A DNA stretch of 64,000 nucleotides, taken from assembly GCA_963695705.1 (NCBI GenBank), contig CAVOHB010000009.1, forward strand, positions 248,001-312,000, written 5' to 3'. This DNA is from JBKPNJ01 sp963695705. GTDB lineage: Bacteria; Actinomycetota; Actinomycetes; Propionibacteriales; Nocardioidaceae. Within the stretch, counting starts at the first letter, position 1. Each line of letters opens with the position of its first letter. Positions 17,562 to 27,539 of this stretch are shown one piece after another. Both the position numbers and the translations under genes were made by a program. The notes under the pieces were generated by a model. That model was not told where the DNA came from, did no database searches, and saw nothing but the letters and a program-made list of their open reading frames with translations.

Positions 17562-18644
17562 CTAGGTCGATGTCTGACGGCTTGATCGGGCGAGCTGCTG
17601 CTGCAGCAGCACTGCGACGACGATGATCACTCCTTTAGCTATGGCCTGGGATGCGTTGGACAGGTTGTTCTGGATGAAGATGGTCTGCAGCATGGTGAAG
17701 ATCAGCACGCCCAGCACTGTTCCGGTGATCGTGCCTCGGCCACCGCTCAGGAGGGTTCCGCCGATCACGACGGCTGCGATCGCGTCGAGCTCATAGAGGG
17801 TGCCGTTGGTGGACGTGCCGGCGCCGACGCGGCCCAACAGCATCGCTCCGGCGATACCGCAGCACAGCCCAACGAGCGCATACAGCATCACGGTGTGGAC
17901 CTTGACGTTGATCCCGGCGAGTCTGGCAGCCTCGGGATTGCCGCCGACCGCGACCGTGCGCCGACCGAACGTCGTCCGGTTGAGTAGCACCCATCCGGCC
18001 AGCGCGATCACCGCGAAGATGATCACCAGCATAGGCACTACCAGTGTTCGGTCGCGGAAGAAGTCGGCGTAGCCCAGCACGGTCAGCGTCTGCGTCTGCC
18101 GATCCGACAGCAGCTCGGCGTACCCTCTCGCCGCGGCGAGCATGGCGAGCGTCATCATGAACGGCGCCACATTGCCGTACGCAATGAACAGGCCGTTGAC
18201 CAGACCGCAGCCGACTCCCACCATGATCGAGACGGCCACCACCACGGACCAGTGGATGTCGGCGGCCATCGACTGCGTCGAGGTGGTCGTCGCCCAGACC
18301 GTGCACAGGGCGACGATGGCTCCGACCGAAAGGTCGATACCACCGCCGGTGATGACGAACGTCATACCGATGCTGACGACACCGATCACCGACGCGAGGC
18401 GCAGGATCTCAAAGATGTTGTCTGACGTCATGAACGTGTCGGGGGCTGAGGCCCAACCGAGGACGAAGAGGACCGCGAGAGCGACGATGAGCGCGAGGTT
18501 GCGCCACAGACCGGTAAATCGAGATCCACGGTCAGTGCCCGTGGCTGTCCGCTCGACCCGCTCGGACTCATCCGCAGCCGGCACGTCCACGGAGGCGGCA
18601 GGCGTATCGCTCGCACCGCCGGCAGTGTCCGGAGGTTGCGTCAT
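17562..18644 (-). CDS. Sugar ABC transporter permease (RbsC/MglC-like)
   Basis: 360 residues with a 45-residue hydrophilic N-terminus rich in Ala/Asp/Glu before the first of about nine TM segments. The BPD_transp_2 signature is clear: IGMTFVITGGGIDLSVGAIV, YGNVAPFMMTLAMLAAARGY, RRTVAVGGNPEAARLAGINV (the ATPase-contact loop), ELDAIAAVVIGGTLLSGGRG. Its ATG overlaps the ATPase stop as ATGA (18641-18644), so the two are coupled. It forms the membrane channel of the importer. Confidence 0.93.
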   Translation of the reverse strand: MTQPPDTAGGASDTPAASVDVPAADESERVERTATGTDRGSRFTGLWRNLALIVALAVLFVLGWASAPDTFMTSDNIFEILRLASVIGVVSIGMTFVITGGGIDLSVGAIVALCTVWATTTSTQSMAADIHWSVVVAVSIMVGVGCGLVNGLFIAYGNVAPFMMTLAMLAAARGYAELLSDRQTQTLTVLGYADFFRDRTLVVPMLVIIFAVIALAGWVLLNRTTFGRRTVAVGGNPEAARLAGINVKVHTVMLYALVGLCCGIAGAMLLGRVGAGTSTNGTLYELDAIAAVVIGGTLLSGGRGTITGTVLGVLIFTMLQTIFIQNNLSNASQAIAKGVIIVVAVLLQQQLARSSRQTST

Positions 18645-20182
18645 CCGGTGCCGCCTTCCATCACTAGGTTGAGGACCTTCGCCTCGTCGAGTTCCTCAGA
18701 GAGGCCTTGGTAGACCACTGCACCCTCGCGCATCACCACGACCTGATCGGACAGGCCCAGGACCTCTTCGATCTCACTCGATACCACGACCACGGCGATC
18801 CCTTCGTCGGCGAGTGCTCGGATCAGCCGGTATATCTCGCTACGGGCGCCAATGTCGACACCACGGGTTGGTTCGTCAAGTAGCAGCACCCGGCAGTTTC
18901 TGAGCAACCAACGTGCCAGCACAACCTTCTGCTGGTTACCGCCCGAGAGTGTTCGCGCTGGCCGACGGACGCCAGATGGCCTGATGTTGACCGCCTCCAC
19001 CTGGCGCCTGGAGGCCTCAATCTCGGCCCTACGCCGGGTGAAACCGAGCTTCGAGAACCGGCCCATGGTCGACAACGTGATGTTGCTGGCCACGGACTCG
19101 TCGAGCAGGAGGGCCTGACTCTTGCGCTCCTCCGGGGCTAGGCCCAGACCGGCCTCGACTGCGGATACGACCGAGCCCGGCCGCAGCTTCTTGCCCTCGA
19201 CAGTGACCGACCCTGCCGTGGCCCGCCTCGCGCCGTAGATCGTCTCGATGACCTCCGAGCGCCCCGAACCGACAAGCCCGGCGAACCCGAGAATCTCACC
19301 CGCGCGCACTTTCAGGCTCACATCGTTGAACTCGCCGGTACGCGTCAGTCCGTCGACGACGAGCACCTCCGCGGCGCCCGCCGTGTCACCACCCGGTCGG
19401 GGTGGGAACACGTACTCGATCGACCGTCCGGTCATCAGCTTGATCAGCTCAGCGGTCGGTGTCTCCCTCGCTGAGAGCCCGGTCGCCACCGTCCGCCCGT
19501 CCTTGAGCACTGTCACCCGGTCGCCGATCTGACGGATCTCCTCGAGGCGGTGTGAGATGTAGACGACCGCGACGTTCTGGTCCGTAAGCTCGCGGATCAC
19601 GCGGAACAAGTTGTTGACCTCTTCGGAGTCGAGGACCGCCGACGGTTCGTCCATCACGATCAGTCGCGCTTCCCGCGAAAGCGCCCGAGCCATCGAGACA
19701 ATCTGCTTCGCCGCAGCCGATAGCGACCCGACATCGCGGCTCGGACGGATCTCGGGGTGGCCGAGCCGGGCAAGCAGCTTCGCGGCGCCATCATTCGTCG
19801 CGCCCCGGTTGCTTAGACCGACGACCGATACCTCATGCCCCAAGAAGATATTGTCGGCGACCGACAACCCGTCGACGAGGTCGAGCTCTTGATAGATCGT
19901 GGCGATGCCCCTCTTCATCGCCGCCACCGGCGAGTTGAACCTGACGGGCTCACCCTCCCAGATCACCTTGCCCTCTTCTGGTTGGTGGACCCCGGCGAGC
20001 ACCTTGATGAGGGTCGATTTTCCCGCGCCATTCTGTCCGAGCAAGCAGTGCACCTCGCCGACAACGACGTCGAGATCGACGCCAGCGAGTGCGCGGATGC
20101 CGGGGAACTCCTTCACGATGCCGGTCATCTGCAGGAGCGGGACCACGCCAACTGCCCCCACGGCAGCGCTCGCATCAGGCAC
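18641..20182 (-). CDS. Sugar ABC transporter ATP-binding protein (RbsA/MglA-like, two ABC domains)
   Basis: 513 residues from GTG 20182. The first domain has Walker A GQNGAGKSTLIKVLAGVHQP, signature LSAAAKQIVSMARAL and Walker B LIVMDEPSAVLD. The second has the degenerate Walker A GLVGSGRSE typical of this family, signature LSGGNQQKVVLARWL and Walker B LLLDEPTRGVD. A single protein thus supplies both cassettes. The operon order ATPase-permease-binding protein is complete and could work as it stands. No LacI, ROK or GntR regulator adjoins it. Confidence 0.94.
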   Translation of the reverse strand: MPDASAAVGAVGVVPLLQMTGIVKEFPGIRALAGVDLDVVVGEVHCLLGQNGAGKSTLIKVLAGVHQPEEGKVIWEGEPVRFNSPVAAMKRGIATIYQELDLVDGLSVADNIFLGHEVSVVGLSNRGATNDGAAKLLARLGHPEIRPSRDVGSLSAAAKQIVSMARALSREARLIVMDEPSAVLDSEEVNNLFRVIRELTDQNVAVVYISHRLEEIRQIGDRVTVLKDGRTVATGLSARETPTAELIKLMTGRSIEYVFPPRPGGDTAGAAEVLVVDGLTRTGEFNDVSLKVRAGEILGFAGLVGSGRSEVIETIYGARRATAGSVTVEGKKLRPGSVVSAVEAGLGLAPEERKSQALLLDESVASNITLSTMGRFSKLGFTRRRAEIEASRRQVEAVNIRPSGVRRPARTLSGGNQQKVVLARWLLRNCRVLLLDEPTRGVDIGARSEIYRLIRALADEGIAVVVVSSEIEEVLGLSDQVVVMREGAVVYQGLSEELDEAKVLNLVMEGGTG

Positions 20183-20587
20183 GGCAAGTCCCTCTTGCTG
20201 CCGCCACGTGGTAACCCGGTGACTTGGTCCTACCCAGCCGCGAAGTCAACCGAGCTGCCGCACCAAGGTGAAGGGACTGCTCATGATGATTGGTTCCCCA
20301 AAGTCGATGACGTTGGTCTGCGCCGGGTCTCGGGCGACGGGTCGATCAATGCGCTGCAGCGAAGATACACCCGCTGTCAACGCAGAGCAGTGATTGTTCG
20401 ACCGTGTGCACCGCCATCACGCCAACGGCACCGAGGCGCGGACGTCTCCGAGGCCGCGAGCGACGACAAGTCGACCGCCACCAAGTTTCACCCAGCTGTG
20501 CTTCATCAAATCTCGGTCCAGGCGCGCCGGAGGAGCGCAGTGACGGATCGCACGTCGGACGCCTCTGATGATGCACATCGACACGTC
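20183..20587. other. Upstream region of the sugar importer operon
   Basis: About 405 bases between the importer ATPase and the antiporter stop codon. No gene is supported. It should hold the importer promoter. A TGTCAA (TTGACA on the minus strand) at 20375-20380 is the best -35 candidate, but no good -10 follows at the right distance. Confidence 0.35.
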
Positions 20588-22165
20588 TTACTCGAGAGGG
20601 TCAGCACGCAAGAACCGCACCTCCTCGATGTCGAGGCGAGCCTGCACTCGGCGCAGCACGATGTCGTCGATGCGCTGCTCGTCGCGCAGCTCAAGGAGCG
20701 CCTCGCGCCGCCGGCCGATGAGAGCGATTGAGAGGCTCGTGTACTGGTCGTTGTGCTGCACGACGGGGTCGCCTTCCGCACCGCCGGCCATCACCAGCTT
20801 GCGCTGCTTGTCCAGCTCGTGACGCACTCGCTCGACCACCGTCTCGCCGCTGCCGAGCTCGTTGGCTGTGGTGTCGAGAGCCTCGATTGCTGCGTCGAGG
20901 GTGTACTCGTCGGCGAACTGGACCTCCTCCGCGACCGAGGTGTCGACTGGCAGCCGAGCAAACCGAATGACGGCTGGGAGCAACAGTGCCTGGAGGAGGG
21001 TCAGCAGGATCACACCGCAGGCGATCAGCACGATCAGGTCCCGGTCGGGGAACGGGGCGCCGGAGTCCAGCGTGTGCGGGACGGCGAGGACCGCGGCGAG
21101 AGAGACGGAGCCGCGGAACCCGGACACCGCGCTCACTGTGCGCTGCCGCGCCGGGACACGGCGCAACCGCTGGGCCGGACGGCGATCGAGGAGCCGGATG
21201 AGGTACGGCGTGGTGTAGAGCCACACCCACCGCACCCCGATCACGACGGCAGTAACGACGAGGACGTCGACGAGCGCACGCAACGTGGAGGTGCTGTCCA
21301 GCCCGCGGAAGGCGGACTGGGCCGAGAGTCCGACCAGCACGAACAGCGCGCTACTGAGGACCGTGGTGGAAAGCGCCCAGAACGGGACGACGATCTGCCG
21401 AGTCTCTGCACCGGTGATCCGTGGCGCCACCTGGCTCATGAACAGCCCGCAGACCACCACGGCCAGCACACCGGAGGCGTGGACGGCGTCAGCCAGCAGG
21501 AACGCAGCGAACGGTGTCACCAGCATCGCGATGCCCTCGAGCATGGGGTCGTCCATCCGGCGGCGCAGCTGCCAGCTGACCAGCCCGATCAGCGCGCCCG
21601 CGAGCACGCCTCCGCCATACGCCAGCACCAGCAGCCAGGACACGTGCCAGCCGGTGAGGTGCTCCTCGCCGACCGTCACGCCCACGGCCAACCCGTAGAG
21701 GACCAGGGCGGTGCCGTCGTTGACCAGGCTCTCGGCGCGAAGCACGGTCACCGTACGGCGCGGCAGGTCGCGGGCCAGGACGCCGACCGCTGTCGCGTCG
21801 GTGGGCGCCAGCGCGGCGCCGAGGACCCATGCCGGCCCCCACTCCAGGCCGAGCCCATGCGCAGCGGCGGCGACTGCGGCGGCGGTGGCGACCACCAGCG
21901 CTGTGCTGGTCAGAACCACCACCCGTAGGTTGTTGCGGATCTCCCGCAGCGAGGTCGTCAGGCTCTCCCAATACAGCAACGCGGGCAGGAACAGCAGGAG
22001 CACCACCTCCGACGGCAGCTGGACCTGCTGCAAGCGCGGCACGAACCCGACCAGCACCCCGACCAGCACGAGCAGGATGGCCGGCGCGATCGGGTAGCGG
22101 CGGGCGAGCGCGCCGCACGCGACCAACGCGACCCCGAGCACGACAATCATTTCGAGTCCAAGCAC
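20588..22165 (-). CDS. Na+/H+ antiporter (CPA1, NhaP-like)
   Basis: 525 residues from GTG 22165 (VLGLEMIVVLGVALVACGAL), which fits the usual start of actinobacterial CPA1 antiporters better than the longer ORF. About 12 TM segments. Conserved stretches: LPSEVVLLLFLPALLYWESL, ALAPTDATAVGVLARDLP (with the ion-site Asp), LVNDGTALVLYGLAVGV (the ND motif), and GFRGSVSLAAVLAVP. A hydrophilic C-terminal tail of about 120 residues, rich in Arg/Glu, is cytoplasmic. It exchanges Na+ (or K+) for protons. Single gene. Confidence 0.92.
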   Translation of the reverse strand: MLGLEMIVVLGVALVACGALARRYPIAPAILLVLVGVLVGFVPRLQQVQLPSEVVLLLFLPALLYWESLTTSLREIRNNLRVVVLTSTALVVATAAAVAAAAHGLGLEWGPAWVLGAALAPTDATAVGVLARDLPRRTVTVLRAESLVNDGTALVLYGLAVGVTVGEEHLTGWHVSWLLVLAYGGGVLAGALIGLVSWQLRRRMDDPMLEGIAMLVTPFAAFLLADAVHASGVLAVVVCGLFMSQVAPRITGAETRQIVVPFWALSTTVLSSALFVLVGLSAQSAFRGLDSTSTLRALVDVLVVTAVVIGVRWVWLYTTPYLIRLLDRRPAQRLRRVPARQRTVSAVSGFRGSVSLAAVLAVPHTLDSGAPFPDRDLIVLIACGVILLTLLQALLLPAVIRFARLPVDTSVAEEVQFADEYTLDAAIEALDTTANELGSGETVVERVRHELDKQRKLVMAGGAEGDPVVQHNDQYTSLSIALIGRRREALLELRDEQRIDDIVLRRVQARLDIEEVRFLRADPLE

Positions 22166-23071
22166 GGACTCATCTTGACCAGCCTGCTGCCCGTCGACCA
22201 CTCGGACCGGCAGGTGGACCAATCAGCGACCGCGCAGCGCCTCGGCCGGTCCGCAACCTGTCGGCAGCGCCCCGCCCCAGCACGCGGCAGTCGCGACCAG
22301 GTCGGGCCACGCGAGGTCGGAGTTGACTCGGTGAGCCAAGTGCTGCTTCACCGGGAACCGCGCTGGTGCAGGTGTCGAGGTTCGCGACCTCCGTCGCCAG
22401 TCCATGAAGGTGCACTAAGGAGACCTGGACCCGAAGGAAGACTCACTCGCCGCAGAATCCGGTGAGTTGAGACTTTGGCACCGCGGGTGCGTTCTGTACC
22501 TGCAGGTGAGAAGAGCTCGTGACGTCGCGCCGGCGTTGCTCTGCTGGCACGGACGCGTCTTCCTCAAGACGCCATTTCGCTTGCACCAGCGCCGTACTGG
22601 TGGAGCAGTACCCCAAGTACCTTGAGTGGCGGAAAGTCAGCCAGAAGGCCGTCGATCACCAACTGGAGGAGACGCTCGGGCCCGGGGGAAGGTCACGCTG
22701 GGGATCCAGCGCCTCTACTCGGCCGGACCGAGGCCCACCAACTGAAGCTTCGACGCCTCCATATCGGAGAACAACAACGAGACTGTGCCCGACGGCAGCC
22801 TGCCCACGCCACTTACAGCGACGCCCAATTCCCCCCACCAGAGAAGTCGAGCAGCATCGGCCCAAACCTTCACCCCGCCACTGGGGCTCGGCTAAGAAGT
22901 GTCGAGGATGGGGCGTCCAGGGTCGGCACCCGGCATGACTCGCCGCCGGGCCAATGCCCCACGGCTGCGCCATTTCCGGCAGGCAAACGCGATCGGCGCG
23001 GTGTGATGCACGGTGGCTCGGCCTGGGGCTCATCGGCGGGTCGTCATGTCTGCATGGAGCGAGCTGGTCGG
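22166..23071. other. Long stretch without a supported gene
   Basis: About 900 bases. Several short frames are open, for example around 22600 (VEQYPKYLEWRKVSQKAVDH, QLEET), but none has a good start, an RBS and a recognisable family together. It may be an old decayed gene region, in keeping with the degraded VOC gene that follows. Confidence 0.35.
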
Positions 23072-23415
23072 ATGGGATGGATACACATTTACTGCGCGGA
23101 TCTGGTTGACCTCGCGGCCTTTGGAGTCAGCTGCTCGGCGTCGAGATCGACTCTTGGAGAGCCTCCCCACTACCTGGGGCTGGTGCCGGCCGGCTCAGGC
23201 GCTCCAGCGGATTTCTTCCACCGCGTGCCGGAGGCCAAGGTCGTGAAGAACCGACCGCACTTTGACGTCGAGGTCGACGATGTCGAGACAGCTGCTGCTC
23301 GCATCGAAGGCATCGGCGGCTCGCGTCCGACGACCTCAGTGAATACGGGTTCGGCTGGCGCGTGATGGCGGATACAGAGGGAAACGAGTCCTGCCTCATC
23401 TATGCGTTCCCGTGA
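23072..23415 (+). pseudogene. Glyoxalase/VOC-fold protein, three single-base frameshifts
   Basis: The intended protein can be followed through frames: IHIYCADLVDLAAF, then (after restoring one T near 23127) WSQLLGVEIDS, then GEPPHYLGLVPAGSGAPADF, HRVPEAKVVKNRPHFDVEVD, DVETAAARIEGIGGSRP. After restoring one G near 23333 it continues EYGFGWRVMADTEGNESCLI, YAFP and TGA at 23413. About 114 residues, a normal length for actinobacterial VOC proteins (one beta-alpha-beta-beta-beta repeat pair). The three lesions are one-base deletion, insertion and deletion. Confidence 0.72.
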
Positions 23416-23697
23416 GTGTCGGCCGAGCGCCAGCCATGTCGGAGCGATGAGCGACACCAGGAAGCATTGCGCCAGGTGCGGCTATCCGGACGGTGGGTGT
23501 TGGGGCGATCTGGGTTCGGTCGCCGGGTCCTCGACCGCGACATCGATCGGCGTTGACCGGTGCCGTGCCGCACTTTCATTTCATGATTCGAGCATCGAAG
23601 TCATAGTCGGGGGCACTTGGCCGGCACGATTGGGTCGTGTGATCGAAAGGTCGCGTGAGGCATCGTTCAGCCGTGGGCGCATCTGTCAAACCGAACA

Positions 23698-24891
23698 TCA
23701 GGTCGTCGAAAGCGGTGCCGAAGACCGTTGAGGGCCCGCCGAGGGGATGCTGACCGTGACGGACAGGCCGCCGTCGTTGCGGGGCCGGGCCGTGGCCGTG
23801 CCGCCGTGGATCGCGGCGATGGAAGCGACGATGGTCAGGCCGAGTCCTGTGCCGTGATGCGAGGTGCTGTCGCTGAGCCGCTGGAACGGCTGGAAAATGC
23901 GGGTGGCATCCGCCGGGCTGATAACGGGGCCGGTATTGGCCACGGTCAGCTCACTGCTGCCCGCCGCGGTGCGGGTGAGGATCCAGATGTCACCGGAGGC
24001 GGCACTGTAGCGCGCTGCGTTGTCGACCAGGTTGGCGATGAGGCGTTCGGCCAGCACGGGGTCGCCTGATATGACGGCTGGCTCGAGCCTGGCGTGCACC
24101 CGCCGGTCGCCCCGGTCGGCGGTGTCGAGGGCGTCTTCGGCGATCGTGGCCAGGTCGATATCCTCGTGGGCGGTGAGCCCGCGCTCGTTGCGCGCGAGGA
24201 TCAGCAGCGCGCCGATGAGGTGCTGGGCGTGATCGACCTCGGCGCGGATGTCCGCTGCCATGTCGCGCAGGTCGTCCGGCGTGCTGTCGGGGTTGCCGAG
24301 CACGACGTCGACCGTCGTGCGCATGACGGCGAGCGGGGTGCGTAGTTCATGGGAGGCGTTGGCGATGAACCACTGCTGGCCCTCGAACGCGGCCTGGAGC
24401 CGGCCGAGCATCTCATCGAAGGTCTCCGCCAATGCGCGGAGTTCGTCGTGCGGACCCTGTAGCGCGACCCTCGTCGACAGGTTGTGTTCCGACGCGGCGC
24501 GGGCTGCCGCAGTGATGCGGTGCACCGGGCGTAGGGCCCGGCCGGCGGCGATCCAACCAAGGATCGCGGCGAGGGCGATGACCACTGCGAGCGTGATCAG
24601 TGAATACAGCAGCAGGTGCGACAGCGTGAGATCACGCTGGTGCTGTGCGCCCTGAAGTCGGAGGTAGGTGTCGCACTTGGCAAGGATGCGTTGGTCGGGA
24701 CGAGTGCTCAGCTGCTCGGAACGGCACAGTGCAAGAAAACTGGCCGGAGCCTGCTGGGCCTGCCCCTGCGGCCCCAGCCGCGCCACCAGAATGTAGCTGA
24801 CCGCCACGACGACCGCCCCACAGACGGCGAACAGGCCGGTGTAGAGCAGGGTCAGCCGGGCGCGGACGGTCAGTCGCGGGCGGCGGCTCAC
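23698..24891 (-). CDS. Sensor histidine kinase, EnvZ/OmpR class
   Basis: 397 residues. Two TM segments (about 13-35 and 92-115) flank a 55-residue extracytoplasmic loop containing two Cys (residues 56 and 73). HAMP is at 117-170, then the H-box FIANASHELRTPLAVMRTT (His181), N-box LIANLVDNAARYS and G-box HHGTGLGLTIVASIAAIHGG. The ATG overlaps the regulator stop as ATGA (24888-24891), so regulator and kinase are coupled. The signal is unknown. The adjacent divergent membrane GT-C-like gene is the obvious candidate target. Confidence 0.93.
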   Translation of the reverse strand: MSRRPRLTVRARLTLLYTGLFAVCGAVVVAVSYILVARLGPQGQAQQAPASFLALCRSEQLSTRPDQRILAKCDTYLRLQGAQHQRDLTLSHLLLYSLITLAVVIALAAILGWIAAGRALRPVHRITAAARAASEHNLSTRVALQGPHDELRALAETFDEMLGRLQAAFEGQQWFIANASHELRTPLAVMRTTVDVVLGNPDSTPDDLRDMAADIRAEVDHAQHLIGALLILARNERGLTAHEDIDLATIAEDALDTADRGDRRVHARLEPAVISGDPVLAERLIANLVDNAARYSAASGDIWILTRTAAGSSELTVANTGPVISPADATRIFQPFQRLSDSTSHHGTGLGLTIVASIAAIHGGTATARPRNDGGLSVTVSIPSAGPQRSSAPLSTT

Positions 24892-25532
24892 ATGCGGTAT
24901 CCCTTGCCGACCACGGTTTCGATCAGGGGCGGGTCACCGAGCTTGCGCCGCAGGCGGGCCATCGTCACCGCGACGATATTGCTGAACGGGTCGGCATTGG
25001 CGTCCCACACGTGCTCAAGCAGCTCCTCCGCGCTGACGAGGACGCCGTCGGCCGCCAGCAGAGTCTCCAGGACCCCGAACTCCTTTCGGGTCAGGGATAG
25101 CGCGCGGCCACCGCGGCTGGCGCGATGTCTGGCGCGGTCCACTGTGAGATCGCCGCGTCGCAAGACCGGCGGCGCGGACGGCGACCGGCGGGACAGGGCT
25201 CGCACGCGGGCGACGAGTTCGGCGAACGCGAACGGCTTGCCGAGATAGTCGTCAGCACCCAGTTCCAACCCGTCGACCCGGTCCTCGACATCGGTGGCCG
25301 CCGTGAGCATCAGGACCCGCGGGCCGGACCCGACCACCGTCCGGCACACCCGATCCCCGTGCACGACGGGCAGGTCACGGTCGAGCACGATCACGTCATA
25401 GGCCGTCCGCGAGGCGGCGTCGAGCGCCGCCGCACCGTCGTGAACGACGTCTGTGGCGATCCCGACCTGACGCAGCCCCTGAGCGATCCGGCCGGCAAGC
25501 GTTTCATGGTCCTCGACCACAAGCACCCGCAT
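24888..25532 (-). CDS. OmpR-family response regulator
   Basis: 214 residues from ATG 25532 (MRVLVVEDHETLAGRIAQGL). A longer frame exists upstream but adds residues before the first beta strand. The receiver domain has the phospho-acceptor Asp51 (VIVLDRDLP), LTAATD, and the Lys of YLGKPF. The C-terminal winged helix includes LSLTRKEFGVLETLLAADG and IVAVTMARLRRKLGDPPLIE, ending VVGKGYRM. It pairs with the kinase overlapping its 3' end. Its start lies 87 bases from the divergent gene at 25619, so a shared regulatory region is likely. Confidence 0.92.
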   Translation of the reverse strand: MRVLVVEDHETLAGRIAQGLRQVGIATDVVHDGAAALDAASRTAYDVIVLDRDLPVVHGDRVCRTVVGSGPRVLMLTAATDVEDRVDGLELGADDYLGKPFAFAELVARVRALSRRSPSAPPVLRRGDLTVDRARHRASRGGRALSLTRKEFGVLETLLAADGVLVSAEELLEHVWDANADPFSNIVAVTMARLRRKLGDPPLIETVVGKGYRM

Positions 25533-25618
25533 CTGTTGAGTATGCGCCGACCGGCATGACATCCGTACAACATCGGCGGTAGCGGTGATGTCACTCGCCC
25601 GGGCGTAGAACTGCAGAC

Positions 25619-26986
25619 ATGAAGCGAAGCACTACACATCAGGCGACGGTGATGGCCGCCAGCGCTAGCACCGATCGGGCGGTGCTGGGCCGAGTCAACC
25701 GCGACGCGTCGGGTGCGGTTCGCGGTATCCGCCTGGTGTGGGTGGTGGAGGCGAGCCTCGCTGCTGTCGCGTTCGCTGCACTGTGCGTCGCGGTCCTATC
25801 CGTCGCCCCTCAGAGCGCAGAACCAGATGACGGCGCCTACCGCGCATCGATTGTGGCGATGACCGAAGGGCATTTCCTGACGTTGTCCACCGCTCAGGCA
25901 GAAACCCTGGCAAGCAAGCTGGACGACAACCCGTCCGCCCCCCCGAACCAATGGGTCGAGCTGGCCAACGGGCGCTATATCAGTGAGAAGGACCCCGGCT
26001 ACCCCTACCTGGCTGCGCCGTTCCAGGCACTTGGCATCATCCGGTGGGCGCCGCTGTTCTACGGGGCACTCGCCTGCCTTGGGCTGTTTGTTGGCGCGCG
26101 GCGTTGGCTCGGGCGGTTCGGCGGCTTCGCCGCGGTGGGCCTGTACTGCTCATCCGGAGCCGCGCTGGCGTTCGCCTGGCGGGACTACATGCCGACCTTC
26201 ACCGACGCCTCTCTGGTGGCGGCCGGCTCCGGCACCCTGCTGTGGGCGTTGCTGGCAGCCGAGGCGAGTCCCCGGCGGCGTACCTGGGCCGGCCTTGCCG
26301 GATTCGCAGCGATCGAGGTCGCGACGTTCGTCCGCTACACGAACATCGTGATCCTCGGCTGTGCCCTCGTGGCCGTGATCATGGCGTGGCGGCTGGGAGT
26401 CGCGAGGCTTCCCCTCCGCACGCTGTGTTGGTGGTTTGCGTCGGTCGCCGTCTTCGGCGCCGGTGTAGCCGTCTTCGATGACCTCGTGTACGGCGGCCCG
26501 CTGACAACCGGATACCGACCCGGTGAGGTCACGTTTCGCCTCGGCGCGATCGGGCCGAATCTGCGGATCATGCCTGCGCCCCTGATGCAGGCTATGCCGA
26601 TGTCAGTATTCGCACTGATAGCGCTGGCCTGGATCATCGTGCGGTGGTTGATGCTTCGCCGGGCCGACGACCAACGCGGCGCCGTGGTTCGTCGCGATCT
26701 CTGGGTGTGCCTCGGGCTGGCCGCGTCGTGGTTTGCGCTTTGGGGTTTGTACTCCGCGTACACCTGGACGACCGACCCGACCGATGTCACTGTGCAGGTC
26801 GTCAGGTTCTACCTCCCGGCGATCGGCGCGATCTCCCTGCTCGGCGCCTGGTTGGTGACCAGAATTCCCGGCGGTGCATGGTTCGCTGGCCTGACCTCAA
26901 CCGCCGTCATCACTGCATTGTTCGGTCTGGGCGTGTGGGCCTTCCACGCCATGTACGCAGCGTTCAGCGTCCCACTCAGCGGCTAG
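25619..26986 (+). CDS. Multi-pass membrane protein, GT-C glycosyltransferase-like
   Basis: 455 residues with about ten TM segments. After the first TM (VEASLAAVAFAALCVAVLSV) comes an extracytoplasmic loop with SAEPDDGAYRASIVAMTEGH, and later YISEKDPGYPYLAAPFQALG. The acidic DD pair in the first loop and the KxPGYP segment resemble the GT39/ArnT type of GT-C enzymes, which transfer sugars from polyprenyl-phosphate carriers. The acceptor cannot be inferred. It is divergent from the two-component genes and probably controlled by them. Confidence 0.68.
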   Translation: MKRSTTHQATVMAASASTDRAVLGRVNRDASGAVRGIRLVWVVEASLAAVAFAALCVAVLSVAPQSAEPDDGAYRASIVAMTEGHFLTLSTAQAETLASKLDDNPSAPPNQWVELANGRYISEKDPGYPYLAAPFQALGIIRWAPLFYGALACLGLFVGARRWLGRFGGFAAVGLYCSSGAALAFAWRDYMPTFTDASLVAAGSGTLLWALLAAEASPRRRTWAGLAGFAAIEVATFVRYTNIVILGCALVAVIMAWRLGVARLPLRTLCWWFASVAVFGAGVAVFDDLVYGGPLTTGYRPGEVTFRLGAIGPNLRIMPAPLMQAMPMSVFALIALAWIIVRWLMLRRADDQRGAVVRRDLWVCLGLAASWFALWGLYSAYTWTTDPTDVTVQVVRFYLPAIGAISLLGAWLVTRIPGGAWFAGLTSTAVITALFGLGVWAFHAMYAAFSVPLSG

Positions 26987-27009
26987 GTATTTGCGCCCGC
27001 CTCGTGCGC

Positions 27010-27245
27010 CGCGAACGACGCCTTTCCGAACCTGAGGCTCGACGAAGCCGCCCTCATCTCCGAGGGCGGCCTGGTGTCCGTTCGGCATGTCATCACCGGC
27101 ACCCACGATGGGGTGTTCAACGGCATTTCCCCCGTCGGAGGCGGACGTCAGCTTTGACCCTCATGGCTGGTTCAGAGTCGAGAACGGCAAGCTCACCGAG
27201 CAGTGGGTGGTTCTCGACACACTGGGCTTCTACAACAGATCGGGG
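27010..27245 (+). pseudogene. SnoaL-like ester cyclase fragment
   Basis: Two frames give the C-terminal half of a SnoaL-type protein: NDAFPNLRLDEAALISEGGL, VSVRHVITGTHDGVFNGISP, then after a shift FRVENGKLTEQWVVLDTLGF, YNRSG. This matches the usual AFPDL......EGDRVAVR..TGTH.G.F.GI.PTG......FRV.DGKI.E.W...D. The 5' half is missing and there is at least one indel. The 27246-27539 stretch after it shows no gene. Confidence 0.6.
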
Positions 27246-27539
27246 CCATTCCCACGAACTGAGCAGGCCGGGAGTCTGCAACTGCTCCCAGACTCCTGCA
27301 AACCCTCGCGAGGTAGGGCTACCGATATTTCGCAGCCGATCTGAGCAGCCGCGTCCGGCGGCGTGGCCCTCGTCCGATCCGGTGGTCTGCGTTTGGATGA
27401 GGTGCTCGACGGGAGGCCGGAGAGAGTTCCTTGGACCGCGCGGTCTCCTAAACCGAACCCCGAACGAGACCATGCATGGATCTGGGAGGCGGAGCAGGAT
27501 TTGCACGACCGGCTTACACCTACTGCAAGGAGACAGATC

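Noticed and set aside
20753..21928. 391-codon plus-strand ORF
   Set aside because: It lies wholly inside the antiporter on the other strand and has a composition (Gln, His, Arg rich) typical of antisense frames.
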